The notes under the pieces are model-generated. The model was not told where the DNA came from, did no database searches, and was given only the letters and a program-made list of their open reading frames with translations. Shown here one piece after another: positions 1-5,684 of a stretch of 12,770 nt of DNA. Source of the DNA: Rhodospirillaceae bacterium UBA4468 (GTDB taxonomy: Bacteria; Pseudomonadota; Alphaproteobacteria; Rhodospirillales; Casp-alpha2); contig DGOK01000010.1 of NCBI GenBank assembly GCA_002389385.1, positions 2,695 through 15,464 of the forward strand. Direction: 5' to 3'. Made by a program: the position numbers and the translations under genes. Positions within the stretch are counted from its first letter, which is position 1; each line of letters begins with the position of its first letter.

Positions 1-95
1 ATGCGTCGGACAAGCTCGTTGCCCGCATCGATATCGACGCCGGCATCTTTATAACTCAGTCCGGTATCCGGCTGCTTTTCGCTTTCGTCGGTAAT
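1..95 (-). CDS. purM: Phosphoribosylformylglycinamidine cyclo-ligase (AIR synthetase), N-terminus only, apparent ATT start
   Basis: PurM is the cytoplasmic de novo purine enzyme that closes the imidazole ring, converting FGAM and ATP to AIR. Only the first 31 or so codons are present because the gene runs off the left edge. After a short polar leader the translation reads YKDAGVDIDAGNELV, the hallmark N-terminus of PurM. The start is odd. A strong AAGGAG lies at 103-108, and 7 nt downstream is ATT (93-95), with no in-frame ATG, GTG or TTG between the upstream in-frame TAA and the conserved block. The only other near-cognate start is a CTG at codon 13, far from the ribosome site. So either ATT is a genuine rare start or a G was lost from ATG by mutation or error. 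The gene is divergent from the DUF2066 gene. Family identity is secure; the start is an inference from the ribosome binding site. Confidence 0.88.
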   Translation of the reverse strand, partial: MTDESEKQPDTGLSYKDAGVDIDAGNELVRR

Positions 96-102
96 GGTCT
101 TT

Positions 103-108
103 CTCCTT
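103..108 (-). promoter_or_regulatory. Ribosome binding site of purM
   Basis: AAGGAG on the minus strand, 7 nt before ATT at 93-95. It is a near-perfect Shine-Dalgarno at normal spacing, and it is the reason for placing the purM start at a codon that is not ATG, GTG or TTG. Confidence 0.6.
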
Positions 109-122
109 TGTGTTAGTGTGCT

Positions 123-151
123 AAATTACGCGTCAGGACCCGAGACAACAA
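123..151 (-). promoter_or_regulatory. Candidate sigma-70 promoter for purM
   Basis: Read on the minus strand, TTGTTG (146-151) is followed after 17 nt by TAATTT (123-128). The spacing is ideal and the boxes are moderate matches, about 30 nt upstream of the purM start. It sits in the 105-nt divergent gap between purM and the DUF2066 gene. I saw no equally good box pair for the plus-strand gene. Confidence 0.35.
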
Positions 152-200
152 GTCACTACGGAGCCTTAAAGACGCTGAAACCGTCAAGGAAGCCCCTTTT

Positions 201-1337
201 ATGCAGTTTCACCAGAGTATCCATAGTTTATGCGGCAAACAGGTGCTGTTTTCGCTGTTTATTTTTGCGCTATGCATCGGATTCAGCCCAAAAATGTCGG
301 CAGATGTGTTCGAGATCAAGAATCTTGCAGTTGATGTAAAGGCGGAAACAGCCGCAGCCGCACGCAAGCATGCGCTCAAGCAAGCCGAGCGGCGAGCTTT
401 TTATGCTCTCATACGACGCCTGACACTCAGTCAGGATGAAGAACGCATCCCGGAATTCAGCCAAGACGAGATCGCCGGTTACGTTCGTGACTTCTCCGTT
501 GCCCGCGAGAAGGCCTTCAGTGTCCGCTATATCGCGCGCCTGAACTATCGCTTTAAAGCCGATGAAGTACGCGACTTACTCCGTGCTTATAACGTCCCCT
601 TCGCAGAAACCCCTTCCAGACCGGTCGTCGTGCTCCCCGTCTATGAAATTGGTGCATCGGCTGTGCTTTGGGATGAGCCAAACCCTTGGCGACAGCAGTG
701 GAATGCCAAAGATGAGCCGCAAGGGCTTGTCCCTTTGGTCCTGCCCCTTGGAGATTTGTCTGACATCTCGACAATTGGTGTCAGCGAGGCCTTGGCCGGT
801 GACATAGGAAGGCTAGCTGCCATTGCAGACCGCTACGCTGCCGATAGCACGATTGTCGTGCACAATAATATGACCGTGGAGCCCACAACGGGTCGTCAAG
901 TCGCCGTCGTCACATTAACCCGGTCCAGCGATCCAATTCCTGTCGAAGCCCGCAGCGTTTCATATGCCCAGGCCGATGGCGAAACACTGGATGCTATGCT
1001 TAAACGCGTAACCCATGCCAGCGTGAGGCGCATCGATAATCTTTGGAAACTGCGCAACTTGATTTCAAATACGGGCGCTGGCGTCATGGCCATAACAATT
1101 CCTATCACGGGATTGAAAGACTGGCTGGAAGTCCACGACCAACTCAGCAAAGTAGGGATCATCAGAAAATCTGACGTTGTCTTGTTGTCGCGCGATCAAG
1201 TGCGCGTAAACATCCATTTTGTTGGTGATGCTGAGCAACTGACGACCGCCCTAGAGCAAGTAAACCTATCGTTGCAGCAGGAAAATGGCGAATGGATTGT
1301 TATGCCTATTGGCGTGTTCCAGCCGCCTAGAACTTAA
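201..1337 (+). CDS. DUF2066 family exported protein
   Basis: A 378-residue protein of the uncharacterised DUF2066 family, often found near purM and a PerM-like permease in alphaproteobacteria. It begins with a signal-peptide-like stretch: a Lys-containing n-region, a hydrophobic core around residues 15-28 (LFSLFIFALCIGF), and a plausible cleavage after MSA at about residue 34. The mature part opens with the FEIKNLAVDVKAETAAAAR block and an alanine/arginine-rich helix (residues 50-75), typical of the family. No catalytic motif is visible and the molecular function is unknown. The ATG at 201 is supported by AAGGA about 11 nt upstream and by giving a complete signal peptide. It is the first gene of a likely operon with the permease (15-nt gap) and hdaA. 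Assignment is by recognition of the N-terminal block, not by search. Confidence 0.8.
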   Translation: MQFHQSIHSLCGKQVLFSLFIFALCIGFSPKMSADVFEIKNLAVDVKAETAAAARKHALKQAERRAFYALIRRLTLSQDEERIPEFSQDEIAGYVRDFSVAREKAFSVRYIARLNYRFKADEVRDLLRAYNVPFAETPSRPVVVLPVYEIGASAVLWDEPNPWRQQWNAKDEPQGLVPLVLPLGDLSDISTIGVSEALAGDIGRLAAIADRYAADSTIVVHNNMTVEPTTGRQVAVVTLTRSSDPIPVEARSVSYAQADGETLDAMLKRVTHASVRRIDNLWKLRNLISNTGAGVMAITIPITGLKDWLEVHDQLSKVGIIRKSDVVLLSRDQVRVNIHFVGDAEQLTTALEQVNLSLQQENGEWIVMPIGVFQPPRT

Positions 1338-1352
1338 TATTGAGGATATGCC

Positions 1353-2447
1353 GTGAGCCGTGAAATACGATTATTGATCTGGGTGACCGCGACAGTCGCA
1401 ACAGGTGTGCTCATTCATCTGCTCAATGACGTCCTATTGCCTTTTGTTATTGGCATTACGATTGCTTACTTCTTCGATCCTGTTGCAGATCGCCTCGAGG
1501 CCTTCGGGGTATCGCGCACCGTTGCCACATCTATTATCTTGTTAGGTTTCTTTGTGGCATTGATTGGCATCACCGTTCTGCTGTTCCCAATGCTGCAAAA
1601 GCAAATCGTCGGCGCTATACAACTGATCCCCGTACTGATTGACCGGATCAAAGATATCGTAGGGCCGATCCTTGAGCAGATGCGTGCAGATTTCACCGCC
1701 GAGACAATGGACGGTCTCAAAGAAGCTGCTGGAAATTATGCCGGGACATTATTTAAATGGTTCTCAGGATTTATCGCAAAGATATGGAGCGGCGGCCTCG
1801 CGTTCCTAAATTTATTATCTTTGATTCTGATCACGCCTTTGGTTGCGTTTTATCTGTTGCGCGATTGGGATGAAATCGTTGCCAAGGTTGATAGTTGGTT
1901 GCCTCGCGATCAAGCCGAGACAATCCGCGAGCAAGTCAGAACCATCAACCTTACGCTCGCTGGATTTGTACGCGGGCAAGCCTGTGTCTGCCTGGCCCTT
2001 GCTGTATTTTATGCCGTTGGCTTAACTTTTGTTGGAATGAATGCTGGGTTGTTGATTGGCATTGGTGCCGGTGCCTTGGCCGTCATTCCATATATTGGTG
2101 CGGCCGTCAGCTTGATCATCGGCGTCGCATTAGCGATCGCACAATTCCATCAAGACTGGGTATCCATTCTTATGGTCGCTGGCGTTTTCATCGTCGGCCA
2201 AACCCTTGAAAGTTATATTCTAACACCAAGATTGGTCGGCGGCCGTGTTGGGCTTTCGCCGATCTGGATCATCTTTGCAATGCTTGCCGGTGGTGCATTG
2301 TTTGGCCTTACGGGTGTTCTTATTGCATTGCCAGTCGCGGCAATCGTTGGCGTTCTCGTCAGATTTGGCCTGGATCAATATCTGGACAGTGGACTATATC
2401 ACGGTGAAAGCCCCCGCCCTAAACATGACAAAGCGGAGGGTTCGTGA
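1353..2447 (+). CDS. AI-2E family transporter / PerM-like permease
   Basis: A 364-residue inner-membrane protein of the AI-2E transporter (PerM/YhhT, UPF0118) family. Two hydrophobic segments open the protein (about residues 7-40), a third lies near 57-80, a soluble amphipathic part follows (about 82-140), and five or so segments occupy the C-terminal half. Family signatures are LITPLVAFYLLRDWD (159-173), the LAGFVRGQ block (202-209), IPYIGA (245-250) and TPRLVGG with GLSPIW (291-305). The substrate cannot be read from the sequence; members include AI-2 exporters and Na+/H+ antiporters. The GTG start at 1353 is chosen because TGAGGA (1341-1346) lies 6 nt upstream. The ATG at 1348 is too close to that site and closes after two codons. 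The last bases overlap hdaA by 4 nt (GTGA), implying translational coupling. Confidence 0.9.
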   Translation: MSREIRLLIWVTATVATGVLIHLLNDVLLPFVIGITIAYFFDPVADRLEAFGVSRTVATSIILLGFFVALIGITVLLFPMLQKQIVGAIQLIPVLIDRIKDIVGPILEQMRADFTAETMDGLKEAAGNYAGTLFKWFSGFIAKIWSGGLAFLNLLSLILITPLVAFYLLRDWDEIVAKVDSWLPRDQAETIREQVRTINLTLAGFVRGQACVCLALAVFYAVGLTFVGMNAGLLIGIGAGALAVIPYIGAAVSLIIGVALAIAQFHQDWVSILMVAGVFIVGQTLESYILTPRLVGGRVGLSPIWIIFAMLAGGALFGLTGVLIALPVAAIVGVLVRFGLDQYLDSGLYHGESPRPKHDKAEGS

Positions 2448-3115
2448 GCGGAAGTCAGCTCGCCTTCGATCTTGAATACAGGCCCGCACTCGGAGAAGAC
2501 GACTTCCTTGTGGCGCCGTGCAATAGCGATGCCGTCGCATGGATCGATCGATTTCCTGATTGGCCAACAAAAGCATTGGTCGTGTCTGGAGAGCCCGGAT
2601 CAGGAAAAACCCACCTCACCCGCGTGTTTATGGCCAAGACCAAAGCTGTCGATATATCAGCATCGACATTGCGCAATAATGCCGTCCCTGTCCTGCCCGA
2701 TGCGGACGCCATCGTTATCGAAAATGCTGATCAACTTGCTTCTGACGATACCGCCGAAGAAGCTTTGTTCCATTTATATAATCAAGCGCGCGAAGCGGAA
2801 ACGTCGATGCTTCTTACGGCTGCAAAGCCACCTGCACGCTGGCCGATCAAGCTTGCTGATTTATCATCACGACTGCGCACCATATCCTCGGCCACAATCG
2901 GCGCGCCGGACGACGCATTGTTAAGCGCAGTCATTGTAAAACTGTTCGCAGATCGCCAACTCACTATCGAGGGCAGTGTTCTCGATTACGCCATCGCCAG
3001 AATGGAACGCACTTTCGATGCGGCGCGACGGTTTGTTGCTGATGCAGACCGAAAAGCACTTGAGAAAAAACGACGCATCACAGTGCCGCTTGTTCGCGAC
3101 ATTCTAGAACGTTGA
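2444..3115 (+). CDS. hdaA: DnaA regulatory inactivator HdaA (Hda homologue)
   Basis: A 223-residue AAA+ protein resembling the ATPase part of DnaA but lacking its C-terminal DNA-binding domain, as expected of Hda. The N-terminus carries QLAFDL (residues 5-10), a beta-clamp binding motif close to the QL(x)LDL found in Hda. The P-loop is GEPGSGKTH (49-57). The Walker B region is AIVIENAD (89-96), with Glu93 and Asp96 as likely acidic residues. LSSRLR (140-145) matches the box with the arginine finger. In the cell, Hda bound to the DNA-loaded clamp stimulates hydrolysis of DnaA-bound ATP and so blocks re-initiation. The GTG start overlaps the permease stop as GTGA. In related genomes this gene commonly lies just upstream of ppk; here 2.5 kb of other genes intervene. 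Confidence is high from the motif set and length. Confidence 0.9.
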   Translation: MSGSQLAFDLEYRPALGEDDFLVAPCNSDAVAWIDRFPDWPTKALVVSGEPGSGKTHLTRVFMAKTKAVDISASTLRNNAVPVLPDADAIVIENADQLASDDTAEEALFHLYNQAREAETSMLLTAAKPPARWPIKLADLSSRLRTISSATIGAPDDALLSAVIVKLFADRQLTIEGSVLDYAIARMERTFDAARRFVADADRKALEKKRRITVPLVRDILER

Positions 3116-3130
3116 GATACAATCGCCCAC

Positions 3131-3158
3131 TTGACCGCGGGATACATAACCATACATT
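3131..3158 (+). promoter_or_regulatory. Candidate sigma-70 promoter for the SDR gene
   Basis: TTGACC (3131-3136) and TACATT (3153-3158) are separated by 16 nt, just after hdaA and 32 nt before the SDR start. It would let the SDR gene be transcribed independently of the hdaA operon. Based on consensus match only. Confidence 0.4.
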
Positions 3159-3180
3159 GGCATCAATGAATTTTACTTTT

Positions 3181-3185
3181 GGAGG
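3181..3185 (+). promoter_or_regulatory. Ribosome binding site deciding the SDR start
   Basis: GGAGG lies 5 nt upstream of ATG 3191. The in-frame TTG at 3179 lies before this site and would place it inside the coding region, so the ATG is preferred. Confidence 0.65.
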
Positions 3186-3190
3186 ACGAG

Positions 3191-3970
3191 ATGGATTTAG
3201 GAATTAGCGGTAAAAAAGCAATTGTTTGTGCGGCGTCGAAAGGTCTCGGCAAAGCCTGTGCAACATCCCTTGCCCGTGAAGGTGTGGACGTCACCATTTG
3301 CGCACGTACCGAAGAAACATTGAATGCCACAGCTGAAGAAATTCGCGCACTCGGTGGCGGCAGTGTTCAGGCCATCGCCTGCGATATCACAACAACCGAG
3401 GGCCAAGAAGCAGTTTTGGCCGCATGCCCGAATCCTGACATACTTATCAACAATGCAGGTGGTCCGCCTCCTGGTGATTTTCGTGACTGGGAACGTGACG
3501 ATTGGATCAAAGCTGTTGATGCAAACATGCTCACCCCGATCTTTTTGATCAAAGCAACTGTCGACGGGATGATGGAACGTAAATTTGGCCGTATCGTCAA
3601 TATCACATCCAGTGCCGTTAAAGCGCCGATTGATATCCTTGGTCTATCGAACGGTGCACGTGCTGGCTTGACGGGTTTTGTTGCTGGCATTGCCAGAAAA
3701 ACTGTCCGTAACAACGTCACAATCAATGGTCTTTTACCTGGACCATTTTACACCGACCGCCTGACAACAAACCTTAAAATTCATGCTGATAAGCAAGGTA
3801 TTTCATTTGATGAAATGGCGAAGCAACGGGCTGAAGGAAATCCTGCGGGCCGATTTGGTCAAGCTGGTGAATTCGGTGAGTACTGTGCTTACATCTGCTC
3901 AGCACAAGCGGGCTTTATTACAGGTCAGAACCTTCTGATCGACGGCGGCGCATTCCCGGGCACCCTCTAA
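3191..3970 (+). CDS. SDR-family oxidoreductase-like protein with atypical active site
   Basis: A 259-residue short-chain dehydrogenase/reductase fold protein. The Rossmann motif that is usually TGxxxGxG reads CAASKGLG (residues 13-20), so its first Gly is Ala. NNAGG (87-91), Asn111 in the helix before the active site, and NITSS (137-141) are present. Where classical members have YxxxK, this protein has SNGAR (153-157), putting Ser at the Tyr position and Arg at the Lys position. From memory this matches the BKR-like SDR subgroup, described as lacking a perfect tetrad and nucleotide motif. Substrate and activity are unknown. LIDGGAFPG near the end is the usual SDR C-terminal element. The gene is separated from hdaA by a 75-nt gap with a candidate promoter, and its stop abuts the stop of the minus-strand gene. 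Fold call is strong; enzymatic function is not. Confidence 0.88.
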   Translation: MDLGISGKKAIVCAASKGLGKACATSLAREGVDVTICARTEETLNATAEEIRALGGGSVQAIACDITTTEGQEAVLAACPNPDILINNAGGPPPGDFRDWERDDWIKAVDANMLTPIFLIKATVDGMMERKFGRIVNITSSAVKAPIDILGLSNGARAGLTGFVAGIARKTVRNNVTINGLLPGPFYTDRLTTNLKIHADKQGISFDEMAKQRAEGNPAGRFGQAGEFGEYCAYICSAQAGFITGQNLLIDGGAFPGTL

Positions 3971-4393
3971 TCACTCGGGGCATGGAAAAGCCGTTTTAAG
4001 TTCCAACGCGATCAAAAGTGCCATGGGCTGACCAATACGTTTGGTCAATATGCCCTTGGCACTTAATCGCCCAATCGTTTCCTGAATAAATGCGTCTAAA
4101 AACTTAAGCGATATTGGCAGCGTATTCGGCATATCAAAATGTAACTGCACACCCGCCGAAGCTACGGGGGCTTGCAATGCCTTTATGCCATCCATCAAAC
4201 CAATAATGTAATAGCGCCACCGCGCATCCGCCCCCTTGTCCCCCGTCTTGGCTTCGGCACGCAACGTCATATATTCAGCCACAGTAATATTTGCAGATGC
4301 AGATTGTGCGTACGACATGCCGACGAAAATCAACATTGCCGCAAGGCATTGGCGAATCAATGATTTGGTGAAACGTGCTGATATTCTTTTCAT
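3971..4393 (-). CDS. Small exported protein, possible Rap1a/Tai-like family
   Basis: A 140-residue protein with an N-terminal signal peptide: a basic n-region (MKRISARFTK), a hydrophobic core around residues 16-28, and a plausible cleavage after ASA at residue 34. The mature part is about 106 residues. It holds RYYIIGLMDGIKAL (60-73), which recalls the YxxGxxDG helix of Rap1a/Tai-type proteins, and ends in FPCPE, like the FPC ending I associate with that family. The usual conserved Cys before the YxxG motif is not seen, so the assignment is tentative. A longer start at 4417 would add eight residues before the basic region. I prefer 4393 for a normal signal peptide, though neither has a convincing ribosome site. 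The gene is convergent with the SDR gene with no base between the two stops. Otherwise hypothetical; periplasmic location is inferred. Confidence 0.65.
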   Translation of the reverse strand: MKRISARFTKSLIRQCLAAMLIFVGMSYAQSASANITVAEYMTLRAEAKTGDKGADARWRYYIIGLMDGIKALQAPVASAGVQLHFDMPNTLPISLKFLDAFIQETIGRLSAKGILTKRIGQPMALLIALELKTAFPCPE

Positions 4394-4417
4394 CAGCAGA
4401 TAATCAAGTATCAGCAT

Positions 4418-4540
4418 GCATGTCTACAAGAGATTTATCATAGCTTATAACAGATACAGACCAGCGTTCACACGGTGGACGTTGCGACGTCTCCAAACCC
4501 TCTCTAGGATTATTCCATTCACAACGTTTAAGGGAGAGGC
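4418..4540. other. Divergent intergenic region between the exported protein and the glutaminase leader
   Basis: This AT-leaning gap should hold promoters for both flanking genes. On the plus strand TTGCGA (4482-4487) and TAGGAT (4505-4510) are 17 nt apart and could serve the glutaminase transcript. For the minus gene there are only weak -10-like stretches. No RNA gene or repeat is seen. Confidence 0.35.
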
Positions 4541-4612
4541 ATGGTGCACCGCAGGTTGCCTTGGCTAACGCGTTATTCGATATGTCTTCGTTACATTTGG
4601 GATCAGGTCTAG
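4541..4612 (+). CDS. Possible 23-codon leader ORF upstream of the glutaminase
   Basis: ATG at 4541 is preceded by AAGGGAGAGG ending 2 nt before it, the best ribosome site in this part of the window. The frame runs 23 codons to TAG (4610-4612), and the glutaminase ATG follows after 3 nt in the same frame. That glutaminase ATG has only AGGA 1 nt away, too close to work well. Two readings are possible: a short leader whose translation hands ribosomes on to the glutaminase, or an N-terminal extension closed by TAG. The peptide (start MVHRRLPWL) has no recognised similarity and is not needed for the glutaminase fold. Evidence is ribosome-site quality and spacing only. Confidence 0.35.
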   Translation: MVHRRLPWLTRYSICLRYIWDQV

Positions 4613-4615
4613 GAT

Positions 4616-5527
4616 ATGGATGATCTAGGACCACTCCTGATATCTATTACCGAGCGGATGTCTCGCGAGAAAAAGCGAGGCCGGGTTGTGGATTACATCC
4701 CCGAGCTCGCAAAAATCGACCCTAATCAATTTGGTATCTCCGTTGCCTTGGCAGACGGCCAGACCCTCTCTGCTGGCGATGCTGATACATCGTTTTCAAT
4801 TCAAAGTGTTTCCAAGTTATTTGCCCTAAGTCTTGCCCTGACACGGCGCGGTGCAGATGTATGGAAACGGGTTGGCCGGGAACCGTCCGGTGATCCATTC
4901 AATTCAATTGTACAGCTATAAGCCGACCATGGCATTCCGCGTAATCCGCTGATCAATTCTGGTGCGATTGTCATCTCTGATGTTATTTTAGCCGCGCGCG
5001 ATCACGTCGAAGCGGTTGATGAAGTTTTGAATTTTATGCGTAACGCCGCGGATGACGACAATATATTCGTCGACCCTGCAGTCGCAAAGTCAGAACAACA
5101 AACTGGATTTCACAACGCCGCATTAGCGAATTTTATCAAGGCCTCGCATAATATAGATCACGCCCCCGAAAAGACTTTAGCGCTGTATTTTCACCAATGT
5201 GCAATTGCCATGTCCTGTCGCCAGCTGGCACAAGCGGGGCGCATCTTTGCTTTTGGTGGCCGTAAGGGAGTAGACGGCCATGCCCTGATTTCTAGTGGAC
5301 GAGCGCGGCGGGTAAACTCGTTGATGTTGACGTGTGGTCATTACGATGGCTCTGGCGACTTTGCATTCCACGTCGGTTTGCCCGGGAAAAGTGTTGTCGG
5401 TGGTGGTATTCTTGCCATCGCTCCAGGCATTGCATCAATTGCCGTGTGGTCACCGGGACTCAACAAGGTCGGCAACTCCCATCTGGGGATGATAGCCATG
5501 GAAGACCTTGCCGTTCAAACCGGTTGA
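4616..5527 (+). pseudogene. glsA: Glutaminase (GlsA/GlsB type) interrupted by one in-frame TAA
   Basis: Serine-dependent beta-lactamase-like glutaminase, which hydrolyses L-glutamine to glutamate and ammonia in the cytoplasm. The frame spans 303 codon positions, matching the 300-310 residues of bacterial glutaminases, but codon 102 (4919-4921) is TAA. It falls between FNSIVQL and HGIPRNPLINSGA, where homologues usually have Glu, so a G-to-T change of GAA is the simplest origin. Downstream the same frame stays open with all expected residues. These include the catalytic pair in FSIQSVSK (Ser64, Lys67) and the substrate-site residues Asn114, Glu160, Asn167, Tyr191, Tyr243 and Val261, by alignment from memory to E. 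coli YbaS/YneH. As written, two fragments result (4616-4921 and, from an internal ATG at 5027, 5027-5527), neither with a whole active site. The lesion may be very recent or an error. It lies in the accessory block between hdaA and ppk. Confidence 0.88.
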
Positions 5528-5627
5528 TCAATTTTCGGGGAACATTGAGTTCTTGCTGAAGTCGTCATAACTCCGCTCATCATCCGTCAAAAAACAATCA
5601 CAATTGGGCGAAGTGACACATGGCGCT

Positions 5628-5657
5628 TTGAGCTGGTATCATGCGGCAACCTAATTT
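5628..5657 (+). promoter_or_regulatory. Candidate sigma-70 promoter for ppk-ppx
   Basis: TTGAGC (5628-5633) and TAATTT (5652-5657) are 18 nt apart, 27 nt before the ppk start, in the 157-nt gap after the glutaminase remnant. I saw no convincing Pho box or terminator in that gap. Consensus match only. Confidence 0.35.
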
Positions 5658-5684
5658 TACCTGTTGACGATGAAAGCTTAGTCC

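Noticed and set aside
1348..1356. ATG at 1348 as a start for the permease or a tiny ORF
   Set aside because: It reads ATG-CCG-TGA and sits 1 nt from the ribosome site. GTG at 1353 has proper spacing and opens the full permease frame.
3179..3190. TTG at 3179 as the SDR start
   Set aside because: It would place the GGAGG ribosome site inside the gene and has no site of its own. ATG 3191 gives normal spacing and a normal SDR N-terminus.
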